Source: Strigamia acuminata (taxonomy: Eukaryota > Arthropoda > Chilopoda > Geophilomorpha > Linotaeniidae). From it: a stretch of DNA of 64,000 nucleotides. Shown piece after piece: positions 22,168 to 33,330 of this stretch; positions within the stretch are counted from its first letter, which is position 1, and the number at the start of each line of letters is the position of its first letter. The notes under the pieces are model-generated. The model saw only the letters and a program-made list of their open reading frames with translations, was not told where the DNA came from and did no database searches. The stretch lies in NCBI GenBank assembly GCA_949358305.1, contig OX442315.1:35490427-35554426 (forward strand). Direction: 5' to 3'. The translations under genes and the position numbers were made by a program.

Positions 22168-22662
22168 CAGTTGTAACGAACGCAAAGTAATAGTTTGCGT
22201 TCAAGATCGACGTTCATTAGTTCATGAACGAAGTTTGTGTTCTTCTAGTTCACTTCTACAGATGAACAAAGTTTTAGTAGTGAATTTGAACAAAGTTCAC
22301 TTTCACCATGTTTGATGATGAAAACGTTGCTAAAATGTTAGTTTAAATGTTTAGATGACGTTTTCATTATCAAAAGATTCATTTCTAATCTCTTTTTACA
22401 ACAAAAGCAGCCATGAAGCAATGAAAACGACTGCTTTACTAAAAAAAGTGATTTTTTTCTCATCTGCAATCCACAAAATGTAACAAAAACATTTTAATTT
22501 TTAAAAATAAAATCTGAAAAATGAACGTGAACTTTTGATTCAAGCTCATGAACTTAAACTTGGTTCACTTCAAAAAAAAATTTAATGAACGCAAACACGT
22601 TCACATGGCCATGAACGCAAACTTGAACGCGTTCACAATTTACTGAACAAGATACAACACTG
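22168..22662. mobile_element. Probable decayed hAT-like non-autonomous element
   Basis: The right end, read inward, starts cagtgttgtatcttgttc, a hAT-style terminus. The left end starts cagttgtaacgaacg. The interior is rich in gttc/gaac motifs in both orientations (tgaacg, gttcac). Flanking 8-mers are only partly alike, so the target duplication is uncertain. It lies in the intron between exons 6 and 7 of copy 2. Confidence 0.4.
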
Positions 22663-23247
22663 GATATGACAGGCGTTGAGTAATTTCTTTGCCTCATCGA
22701 TGCTCAACCTAGTCGATTGTTAAAAATCTATATGAAGATTCATGTTAATAGAATTTAAATCGGAATCTAATGTTTTATATTTTGACCCATAACTGTTTTT
22801 CGTTAAATCGCTGCATCGAACCTCATTTCTGTTTTGTCAGCTATCAGCTTACAACTGCTGATTAGTTTTGGAGTTAGTAGATTTCTGATTAGTTAGTCTG
22901 TTAAAACATGGCTGAAATACAGGCAGCTAATTTTTAAATATAAAAAGATGAACAATGACTAGGTACTCTTTTGCAGTCTGTACAGCAAAGAAGATAACGA
23001 TTGATATGGTGTAAGAAAATTTCAGCCATATTTCCATTCCTTTATTTGTAGAATTTTATGCATATTGACATCATAAATCCAAATCAGTCATTGATACACA
23101 CACCAGAAGGAGATTGTCTTCACTATAAATTTGGTAAATACAGCACAATCATAAAAATTGTTCCTTACAAATGCAAAAGAAATAACTAATTGTGAACGCA
23201 AGAGAAGTTGGGCAAGTCTTGGGCCACCATCCAGTTGTTGCTTGGCC

Positions 23248-23360
23248 ACCCTTAATTTAATGTTGTGGACCGATACACATACAGGAAACCATCCCCAAGC
23301 CATTTTACTATTGGGATGGTTTTTTCATATGGATATCGGTCTAAAACATTAAATTAAGGG
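23248..23360. mobile_element. Hairpin MITE in intron 7 of channel copy 2
   Basis: Two arms of about 48 bp are inverted copies: cccttaatttaatgttgtgg ... at the left and ... acattaaattaaggg at the right, meeting at the gggatggtt/aaccatccc core. Half of a related element appears at about 16805-16890 with an extra copy of the core. Nothing is encoded. Confidence 0.6.
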
Positions 23361-24742
23361 TATCATGGACCAATATACTTATAAAAAAGTATTGGAGGAC
23401 TGTTATGCTTCCATTTGCAGATGATAATAAACTGCCTTTGACATGGATGTTTCAGCAGAATAATGATTCTAAGCATAAAGTCAAGGCAATTGCTCGGTGT
23501 TTCACAATGGCATTGCTTGTGGTTTGGATGTTTTAATGAAGTGTATGAGTGACTACACATGTGTTTATGGATAAATTTTAATATTTGCCGCATATTTTAC
23601 AATGGGAATGGCTAATTGTTTGTGGGTAATGGGTTTGTAAACTTACTTTTGCCTCTTACTTTTTGATGTCACTTCACAAACAAATTTTTTTCTCAGAAAC
23701 TAATCGATAGATTTTGATAAAATTTTAGGTGAATAAAGTAGGATGTTGTGCAAGCATCCAGTTAAAATTTCATTAATTTTCCTCATTTTTTTCCCCGAGG
23801 TACAGCCGGGAGAATCAACATGATGCGTTTGTAAACTTACTTTTGCCCCCCACTGTAGTTGGCAAACAATGCATGGCACGTGATTGCTGTCATCCAATCA
23901 ATAAGAAATACCACACGGATACATGTCCATTTTATCCTTGGTTCAAGCTCTTATCTTATATTGTGTCAATTATTTACAGAGAAAACAGAATATGCCGGCT
24001 TTTTTACTATGTTCCTTTTACCATTTCTTCAAGCGACAGAACTGCCAATAAATGAATGTCCAAATGCAAATTATAAAGTATTTTAAATACAATCTTATCC
24101 TACTCCAAATTACATTTTTCTTAAAATTATTTTACTTTTGTCTAGGTATTTATTAGTGATCTTGATTCTTCTAATGAAGAAATGTACGATGTGCTAACAT
24201 TGTTGCATTCACCTGTACATTCATCCACTGCAACTGATATTCGTATTAATGTTGTAAGTACCAGGAACTCGGTTCACTTTAGTAAAGCAACTTTATTTTA
24301 ATGACATCCACTTAGCGATCGCTATGTTTTAGCACCGTCGGTCGCTAAAACAAGCCGATGGCTGAAGTGATGGAAGCTGGAAATAGGCTGTGTTTATTTG
24401 GGCTCGTCTCATTTGAGCATGGTTAAATGTTGCCAACTGGGCACAGTCTCTGAATATGGTCCCAACTGGGCGCCGGGTCATTTGGACACCTTAAAATAAA
24501 AATGGTTTTTCCGGTCCCGTTTGGGCACCAGTAATTAAATGTTCTTTTTTATGGTCCCAGCCACCTTTCAGATCTGTTAACACATTCGATTGCCCAATTA
24601 GGGTTGAGCAAAGTAAAATCCTAGTCATAAAAATTGTCACTGTAGTCATGCCCAGCTTGCCGTTGAAATTGCAATCACCAGAGGGTTTGGTCAAGCTTAC
24701 TTTTTTTTAGAGATCATATGCAACTAGCTGCAACTGACGGAC

Positions 24743-24977
24743 TATACTCTGGCCATGTGTAAGTTTGGCCTAAATCCGAGCCTTTTCTCTGGTTTAGTGA
24801 TACAAGAAAATAGATCCAAACACCAGGATTGCAACCGATCTACTGAAAATAGTAAGCGAACGTTCTAAGATTTCTGGAAGAAGCAAGCAATAAACTCTGA
24901 ACTATTTTTCCTGGTGGCAGCACAGAGTGAGTTATGAGGCTCGGATTTAGGCCAAACTTACACATGGCCAGAGTATA
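24743..24977. mobile_element. MITE family 2, copy a
   Basis: The ~40-bp termini are inverted copies starting tatactctggccatgtg and reading into gtttggcctaaatccgag. The 235-bp element lies between exons 9 and 10 of channel copy 2. A second copy in opposite orientation is at 27712-27946, giving a reliable pair for defining the family. TA-type ends are likely. Confidence 0.85.
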
Positions 24978-27187
24978 CATTCGTTTTAAATACAGCTTAA
25001 GTGATCACCCACCCTACACAATAGACTTGTCCATTCCTTGTGGCAAAAATTAGAATTACTCATTCCAATTTTAGCAGCATACTGAATGCGACAATTTTTT
25101 TGTCCACAATTGTACTGTAGAACAACTGTATAGTTCGGACAGAACTCCTACACGAAAAGCTAATCTAAAGAAAGTATACCCATAACCTCTGGAATTTCTT
25201 TCTAACTTTCCTCATTTTTTGTGCCTATTTTCCCCAAAAACATGCCAGCCAACCCAATGGTACACCTCAGCCTCATCCATTAATACTACAACTAAATCTT
25301 TATTTTTTATTTCAGATTCATAGATTAAACCTTCCGATGAATCCCTGTATTGAATATTCAGAGTATAAAAAATGCCGAAAAGCTTGTTTGCTAGAACAAA
25401 TCTTAAAGGCTAAATTGTGCAAGTAAGATAATGCTAATGTCTATTTGAATTATTATTTTTTAATTCACTATCTCTTCTCTTGAAATTAATTATACAGACT
25501 GCCATTTTTAGTCGATATCGTTGGGCATCTTTTGCCATGTGAATCATCTGCTATGGCTAAGAAAAGCCTCAAATCATTCATTGATATTTCGAGCGATTTA
25601 ACTAAATCTTGCCCTTGCATTCGCTCTTGTATGAACACTATTTATGTTTTAAACACTTACAATCAAGTTCAGCCTGTGGATCAACCGTTTTTAATTTCAT
25701 TTATAATGCTTACTAACATAGCAGAACACATAATTGAAGTCGAAGATTATTCACTGTTTGCTCTGTGTGCGGATGTTGGCAATAGCTTCGGACTAGCATT
25801 AGGCATGTGTGTTTTGTCTTTGCTTAGATATGCCAATCGTCCAATTTTGTGGTTGCAAAACAGACTTATTCTTCTGTATTCAACACGAGATTTTTAATTT
25901 TAAATCACATGTATGTTCAAACAATAGACTTTATGAAAACTGAAGTAGTTTGTGTTTTAATTACTGTTTATTCTTAAGTAATTAGTAACAATTGAAATAT
26001 TGTTTGTTTAGATTGGTACTTTAAAGCACTTTGACTTATAAAGACCCCTGAATCCTTAATCTATGCTTATAATTATAATATTCAATCATCCCAATATAAT
26101 AAACAAATATTTTTATAAGGAGTATTTATTTAGAATTTCTGTGACAATAGCACGTGATTATTTTCCAGAAATTCTGTGTAAATAAAATGCTTGCCGTCTT
26201 ACTTATCGATTTAGCACAACTAAAAATAAAATATTTAAAATAAATACAATCCATACTTGTATGTATGGTGTTGCATTGCATTATCGGTATCCACGGACGA
26301 TGTCTCCACAGAGGCTAATGTTAAAGCTATTACAGAAGTTCCAAAATTAAAATTGTGGGTGGGTTCTTTGTCTCCTAACAACCGATATTTTTAGAGCCAA
26401 TCGGCCACTGACTAATGCAATAACTAGTAACATAACTAATACAGATTTTTAATAGCTGATAAATGAAGCCAAACCCATGAAAAAAAGCTGTTCGTATGCA
26501 CCTGTGACATCATCAAAAGCAACGTCGACAACACTTTGAAACTAAAGATGAAAGAAAATACAATAATTTGAAGAAGTTTAATCAAATGATAGAAAATATT
26601 CCAGGGACAATAGAACATATAAAAACAATAATTTTGGCCTAATATTCACATAAATAATCATAAGATCGAGTTTGATTTTTTCTTTTCCTGTAACCTTTAA
26701 CGGTGACAAGTGATGTCATACCTGCGTAGTATAAACACCACTGCAGAACGAACAATGACACCCAATTATCGACCCCCCAAAAGTCAATGGGATAAAATGT
26801 ACAATTTCCGTTTAGTCTTATCTTCTGCCATCTCATTTTATTTGCAAATTACAAATGAAATAAAATATTGTGTAATTAGCTTTTCTCTAGTCAATTCAAT
26901 TACATATGTAAACCAATAAAAATAATTTCTTAGTCACGCAAGTGACCATTATTGTTTTTTATTTTTAAACCACTGATTGCGTGCCATTTACCCATGAAGT
27001 TATCATTGTCTCCGACTCCCAGAGCCGACAACACCTAAGTCTATTAGCCGGTTATCAACGTAAGTAGTGTCTGTTTGCATTTATTTTTTAAAAAAACTTA
27101 AGTTTTGACAAGCTTGATTTAAACGTGCCATTTATCTGATTGATAAAAAACTCGCTGCAGCATACACATAATCGTAAATGTTGCGAC

Positions 27188-27382
27188 GGTATGATCTTAG
27201 CCGTGGAAGCCTGGGGACTGGATACCATACTCACGTTAAATAAGTCGAAGGACTCCAGATTGTTGGGTTGTCGGCCTTTATTCATCTGGTTGTCTAGGGG
27301 TTGGAGTGTCACGTGTACCCACGTGTTGGCGATGCTGCGAAGGCACGCCACACCAGCAACCGACCCGTCACACACAGGGAGT
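27188..27382 (-). mobile_element. Inverted fragment of LTR family 1
   Basis: Read on the minus strand this contains tgacgggtcggttgc, ggcgtgcctt and aataaaggcc, landmarks shared in the same order with the 3' parts of the LTRs at 18190 and 41417. Only the 3' portion is left. It carries a likely aataaa poly(A) signal. Confidence 0.65.
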
Positions 27383-27711
27383 ATGAAGTACGATTTCATG
27401 GTGCGCCGCAACGCACGAGGCACGACTAAGGAACGAATTTTCATGGTCATCTATCTGACCAGCGCCCTTTTCATTTCCCCATATTTTGCGTTCTCCATGC
27501 TGAAGAAAACAACCTGTTAGTCGGTCTTAATCCGCCAACCTTTTTGGCCAAGAACTCCGACTTCCTCTCCATTACCTAAGATTTTAAAAGAATACAAAAC
27601 AAAAACTCATTGCAAAGTCAATTTAATTTAGAAAGAAGATATGATGCCTGTATAATTTGTTTCTCTTCAAATTTAATTAGCTATCATCCGAAACGCGATA
27701 AAACTCACATC

Positions 27712-27946
27712 TATACTCTGGCCATGTGTAAGTTTGGCCTAAATCCGAGCCTCATAACTCACTCTGTGCTGCCACCACGAAAAATAGTTCAGAGTTTATT
27801 GCTTGCTTTTTCCAGAAATCTTAGAACGTTCGCTTACTATTTTCAGTAGATTTGTTGCAATCCTGGTGTTTGGATCTATTTTCTTGTATCACTACACCAG
27901 AGAAAAGGCTCGGATTTAGGCCAAACTTACACATGGTCTGAGTATA
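27712..27946. mobile_element. MITE family 2, copy b (inverted relative to copy a)
   Basis: 235 bp, the same length as the copy at 24743-24977, and near-identical to its reverse complement; both start tatactctggccatgtg. A few substitutions separate the two copies. It lies upstream of channel copy 3. Confidence 0.85.
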
Positions 27947-28132
27947 GACTAAATTCACGAAGGTAGTAATTATTGTTTTATAAATAAACAACTGATTTGT
28001 AGGCAATTAACGCAAATCAATATGAAATTTTTACCTTGCAGCCTTGCACACGTTGCTTCATTTTCATTTACCACTGCAAGCGAGGAACATTCGTACAAAA
28101 CAAATATAAAATTTCTTCAAGATTGATATAAA

Positions 28133-31100
28133 ATGATGTTTATCTGGATTGATAAAAAACTTCGCAGCAGAATATACTTTATCGTAAGAAAATTTGGATC
28201 ACGCCATCACAAAGTGGCGGCAGAATATCAAGATTTGGTTGACGGTACACGTTCCACTTGTTTCCGTGTATTTTGGTTTTGCATTGTATTTGCATGCTTG
28301 ATAGCATGTTGCTATCAAATAACGGACAGAGTTCTTTACTACGCGTCGGCTCCAACAGCAGTTGATATTCGCATTGGCAACATGCACTCACTCCAGTTTC
28401 CGGCAACGCAAGTTTGCACATTTGAAAATGATTATGTAATTAATTTGTTACATGATATTGTTCAAGACGACTCACTTAGTTGTTTCGCCCCATTTATCAA
28501 AATTTGGGAATTAAAGGGAGATGTTGACTACAACAAAATTTGGCATTTTGAGAATGAATCTAGTCTAGTGGAAAAAATAGAATTGAAAAATGTAAGTTGA
28601 AAAAATAAATACTGTATTATGTGAAGCTGAAATTGCTCTTTGTAGGTTGGACTTCAAGATGTAAAACTCTCAACTAGTATGTCAATTCTTGGCCAATGCA
28701 CCAAAACAGAGCTGATAGGTAAAGTAAACAGTACATAAAGCTGAATAGCACCATCCAAATCCGGACACCTATACTCTTTCCACACTCAAAAGGCACCCCT
28801 GAAGCTTGGCTCCCATTGGCCAAGCCATTTCACTTGTTTACTGATACAAAAAGAAGACCCAAAACACCCGAAATGCATTATACAGACATACAGATATAAA
28901 TAGAAGTACAGACATTGCAATCGCTTTCCTATTGTTTGGAAATTGTTTACTCTCCAGACATAGCAAGCAATAATACTGAAATAAATAAATAAACTTAATT
29001 TCACAAAAGGAAGTAATACAGACTAGAGTTAGGAGTAATGCGACTCGGCCAATGGGAGAAGTCCAGCCTTTTGAGTCGAACAAGAGTATAGACTCAAACC
29101 TGGGAATTGGAACAAAAATTTATTAAAATCGCAAATATCTAGAGAACACAGGCTCGGATCGTCAAAAACTAAACACCAAACGAAAGAGCGGAAAAAACTG
29201 CACCAGAAACGTTAATGAAACAAATACACAACTAATGATTAATATATACTCCGTATTTGATTTTGAGACACCCTTGGTAACCCTCCTCGCAATGTCGGGC
29301 CAGTTTTATGTGGGCCACCCGGTAGTTGCCGTAATTCAATCCAATTTCAAAATATCTTCTATGAAAGTGTGTATTTTTTGGCCCACTCTGTATACTTTCA
29401 AATCGTTAAAGTGGTTTTGTTTTTCTTGTTTCATTGAAATTCTTTTGTGATTGAGCAGGAACGTTAGAAGGAAAGAAATTAAGGTTTAAAACTTTAATGA
29501 CGTTTAAGAGCCGAAAACTATGTTATCCTGATCCTACTATGGCAATAGTAATGTTTCATTTCTATGTTTCTGAATGGTCTGAAAAAATATATTGTACAAT
29601 TTGTTGCAGGCCTCTGTTTTGGAGAAAATTGATTTTGCTATACTGTTTCCAATTATCTCAGGCTTTTTCTATGATTTTGAAATCGTATTTAGGAAAGTAA
29701 GTGTAAATTTAGCAACTCAATTACCTAAGATTATTGCTTATCTGGCACTTTTGAAAGCACAAGTACCACATTGCTGAATTTTTGTAGTTTGTAGTTTTTA
29801 TTCATGTCCACTTTTCCAACTTTGCTAATATCTAATTAATCTCTTTTTTGGAACACTAAATTACCGGTAGTACTATTTTATTAGTACGGATAATAATCCA
29901 TGTATTAGTAATGAAGAATTTACCAAGTGTTACAGAAATTGTGAAAATGAAAGACTTTCTGACGCTAAATGCAGGTTAGTAAACTACTGAATAAATGACA
30001 GAAACCAAGAAATCTAATGCATTATTAAAATAAATTTGAATAGGCTGCCATTTTTTGACTCAACTATTAAACTGCCGCCTTGCAATCACAACGATAGTCA
30101 AACTGCAAAAAATAGTTTCTTGAAGGCTTTGAAGGTTCTCCTTATCCCTAAAGTTTACAGCGAATGCAAATGCATCCCGACATGCACACAAGACGTGTTT
30201 ACTCTGCTGCCTCAAATCACTGCAGGTAAAAACGGACTTGTTCAGCTCAGAGCTAACCCAATAGAAGTATCTGTAACTCAGCGTTTGGCCTACGATCAAA
30301 TCAAATTATTAGCCGACATTGGAAGGAATTTTAGTTTATTCATGGGTTTATCACTCTTATCGATTGTTGATATTCTTCAACAAATAATTGTTTGGATAAA
30401 CAATAGGTCTAGGATAAACAATTTAAACCGAATGGAAACCTTAATCTTGAACAAATACTTTTCCTGCCAACAAGAACTTGACGCAGTCAAAAACCTGAAG
30501 AAAAAGCAGCAGGTTAATTGGACATGGACTCTGACACTGTTTCTGTGTGTTGCATTGGCTACATTTATGATTCAACAACGTGCATCGTACTATTTTCAAT
30601 ATCCTACTCGTAATATTGTGAAATTAGAGTACCTCAGTCATGTTACGTTGCCGTCAATAACTCTTTGTGGAGAAAATATAAGAATTTCATTCTGGAAGAA
30701 GAAATATGCTGAAGGCAAAAACTCCAGTATTACCAACTGGTGTGACGTACAATTATTAGACTTATACTTGGCAAAAAAAAAATTCACCTTGGAATTTTTA
30801 TGGGAATCGACAAAGTTAGATCCTTTTAAGGATTCTTATAAAATACTAAAGGTATGCTTGTTCTAATCTGGTTCTAACTATTGCTGTGGTCCTGAAAATT
30901 TTCAGTCATATTCCCATTGCTTTATTTGTAGAATTTTATGCAATTTGACATCTTAAATCCAAATCAGTCATTGGTACGCACACCAGATGGAGACTGTCTT
31001 CACTATAAATTTGGTAAAAACAGCACTATACTCCGGCTCACCGTAAGAGACACACTACTAACACCAGTTCCTATTGGCCGCCTATTTACTGGTGTGGGGC

Positions 31101-33232
31101 TACATAAAAGTAGGCCAAAATACAAAAGCTTGAGTTACGGGAAGCCATTTTGTGTCCAGACATAACAATCAATAATACATTTGAAAACAACCAGCTGGAG
31201 AAAGCAACCGATAAATTTAACGAACTAAACAATCATGTATTTTGAAGTTAAAACATAAAACATTGCTTCCAGACTTTTTAAAATATTTTATTACTACATA
31301 TTAATCAATTTACATCATTTCAAACACCGAAAATAATCAAAGTAATTAAAATCAAAACAAACCTACTTTTCCTGGTAGAATAATACAGGCAACAGTAAGG
31401 AGTAAATAGGCTCGGCTCAAGTAACCTTGGGCTCGGCCAATAGGAACAGGTGTTAGTAGTGTGTTTCTTACGGTGAGCCGGAATATATCATAAAAATTGT
31501 TCTTTACAAAGCTGTTTTGCGCCTACAATTGTACTTACACTCATCTTTTTGTTTCTGTCCCATCCCAGATCACAGTTGACATGGCTTGTCAATCATGTGA
31601 TCTGAGGTGACTTCTGGGCTACCTTACCTCCTAAACACCTCTCCTAAACGTTTGCATTTTTAGAGGACATTTATATTTTATGTATAAGTTAAAAATAATG
31701 TCTGAAAATTATTTATTACATTTTTAGATGTTATTTTTAAATCAAACGTTAAAAAAATTGAACTTACCAACATCCCCAAAAATGTAAATGCGGCATGTCA
31801 ATTGTCCACCATTTGCCCGCAAAAAGTTTGAGCATTGGTACGACAGATGGCGTTTACTTCGTTTTTGTGCGAGACAACTTAGATTTAAAAAAAATTGCGG
31901 ATGTTAAGTCCTGTAGTTAATCGTCCTAGGTTATACAAACCATCTTATCATCTTATCATGAACCAAAGATAAGAGATACGTGTCCACACGTAACCAGTGC
32001 CTTTTGCCACTGATGGCGTCACATAATATAAAGCCGTACCATATTCTGGGATAACAACAGGTAAAATTCATGCTTAGTTGGCAAGCAATGCATGGCACGT
32101 GATTGCTGTCATCCAATCAGCGCACAGAACAACGAATCAATAAGAAATAACACACGGATACATGTCCGTGTTATCCTTGGTTCATGCTTTTATCTTATAT
32201 TGTGTCAATTATTTACAGAGAAAACAGAATATGCAGGCTTTTTTACTCTGTTCCTTTTACCATTTTTTCAAGTGACAGAACTGCCAATAAATGAATGTCC
32301 AAATGCTGATTATAAAGTAAATACAATCTTATCCTACTTCATATGACATTTTTCTTAAAATTATTGTACTTTTGTCTAGGTATTTATTAGTGATCTTGAT
32401 TCGTCTAATGAAGAAATGTACAATGTGCTAACATTGTTGCATGCACCTGTGCATTCATTGACTGCAACTGATATTCGTATTAATGTTGTAAGTACCAGGG
32501 AACTCGCTGAAGTGACGTAGGCTGGAAATCCATTAATACTACAATTTAGTTTTTATTTTTTTATTTCAGATTCATAGATTAAACATTCCGATGAATCCCT
32601 GTATTGAATATTCAGAGTATAAAAAATGCCGAAAAGCTTGTTTGCTCGAACAAATCCTAAAGGCTAAATTGTGCAAGTAAGATAATGCTAATGTCTATTT
32701 GAATTATTATTTTTTAATTATCTATCTGTCTTTTTAAAATTAATCATACAGACTGCCATTTTTAGTCGATATTGTTGAGCATCTTTTGCCATGTGAATCA
32801 ACTGCAGTGGCCAAGAAAAGTCTCAAGACATTCATTGATATTTCGAGCAATTTAACTAAATCTTGCCCTTGCATTCGCTCTTGTATGAACACTATTTTTG
32901 TTTTAAGTTCTTACAATCAAGTTATTCCTGTGGATAAACCTTTCATGCTTACATTTGTAATGCTAACTAACATAGCAGAACACATAATTGAAGTCGAAGA
33001 CTATTCACTGTTTGCTCTGTGTGCTGATATTGGCAATAGCTTCGGACTAGCATTAGGCATGTGTGTTTTGTCTTTGCTTAGATATGCCAATCATCCAATT
33101 TTGTGGTTGCAAAACAGACTTAAAGCTAGCTCACACGCACGCGTTAACGCACCAAAGTTGCTTCTCACGTGCGTTGCATGTGAACAAGTGTGCAGCGCCA
33201 ACGCGCGTTGGTCGAAGCACAGTGCGATTTAA
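28133..33232 (+). CDS. Two-unit (fused) DEG/ENaC channel, copy 3, the only copy that reads through
   Basis: Eleven exons: 28133-28591, 28646-28718, 29459-29547, 29610-29696, 29871-29974, 30044-30851, 30932-31013, 32219-32316, 32380-32487, 32570-32676, 32752-33232; 831 residues, all junctions in phase. Unit 1: TM1 about 45-65, post-TM1 CTF segment, Cys-rich loop (CISNEEFTKCYRNC, ECKCIPTC) and TM2 about 361-389 with the pore motif G-L-S (372-374). A ~40-residue basic linker leads to unit 2: TM1 about 429-449, LPSITLC, GDCLHYKFG, a second Cys-rich loop (CPCIRSC) and TM2 with G-M-C (774-776) where the family normally has G/S-x-S. I do not see the N-terminal His-Gly gating motif in either unit. 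From about residue 795 the tail is encoded by an inserted MITE. By family it should be a plasma-membrane cation channel; a four-pass fused dimer is unusual for a trimeric channel. Ligand and tissue cannot be inferred. Confidence 0.88.
28770..29090. mobile_element. MITE with tatactctt/aagagtata ends
   Basis: The ends are inverted (tatactctttccacactc at left; the right end read inward is tatactcttgttcgactc), and both continue into aaaaggc. The 321-bp element lies in the intron between exons 2 and 3 of channel copy 3 and has no counterpart in copy 2. It shares the first seven bases with MITE family 2, so the two may be related. Confidence 0.7.
31029..31485. mobile_element. MITE with about 50-bp inverted ends in intron 7 of copy 3
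   Basis: The left end tactccggctcaccgtaaga is matched inverted at the right end (tcttacggtgagccggaata), and the arms continue through the shared tattggccg and acaccagt/acaggtgt pieces. It has no coding capacity. The same intron of copy 2 carries a different hairpin MITE instead. Confidence 0.75.
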
Positions 33233-33330
33233 TGTGATTTCAAGCCTACTGTATATGCAGTATAACGCACGATACATGAAGTTGAAATATTTCAACTTCA
33301 TGCGTGCGCGTATATGTGAGCTAGGCTTTA
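33121..33330. mobile_element. MITE inserted in the last coding exon of channel copy 3
   Basis: Comparison with copy 2 shows the exon interrupted after aacagactta. The inserted 210 bp begin taaagctagctcaca and end tgtgagctaggcttta, inverted copies. The interior is rich in acgcg/cgcgt, unlike the AT-rich flanks. The target duplication looks like tta. Translation enters the element and stops at 33230-33232, replacing the natural C-terminus with about 35 new residues. Confidence 0.8.

Larger units (their letters stand above)
19231..25897 (+). pseudogene. Two-unit DEG/ENaC channel, copy 2 (one frameshift)
   Basis: All 11 exons are recognisable: 19231-19689, 19744-19816, 20338-20426, 20490-20576, 20767-20870, 20940-21742, 23052-23133, 23980-24077, 24146-24253, 25316-25422, 25498-25897. 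Unit 1 ends with TM2 (GLSLLSIVDIL); unit 2 has TM1, a GDCLHYKFG segment, a Cys-rich loop (NPCIEYSEYKKCRKAC, CPCIRSCMN) and TM2 (LALGMCVLSLLRY), ending at the natural stop 25895-25897. In exon 6 one extra A within gaaacacg (about 21346-21348) shifts the frame between unit 1 TM2 and unit 2 TM1, and a 6-bp deletion follows. The exon is thus 803 bp instead of 808 bp. Unless this is a sequence error, only unit 1 would be made. It supplies the undisturbed C-terminus for comparison with copy 3. Confidence 0.85.
25898..28132. other. Spacer between channel copies 2 and 3, with duplicated blocks
   Basis: No gene is seen. The 3' flank (to about 26340) is matched after copy 3 at about 33360-34320. The block 26340-27110 matches 35230-35900 and 16890-17520. 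Within the spacer are an inverted piece of solo LTR family 1 (27188-27382) and MITE family 2 copy b (27712-27946). The last ~190 bp before 28133 are the conserved 5' region of the channel genes. Confidence 0.6.
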
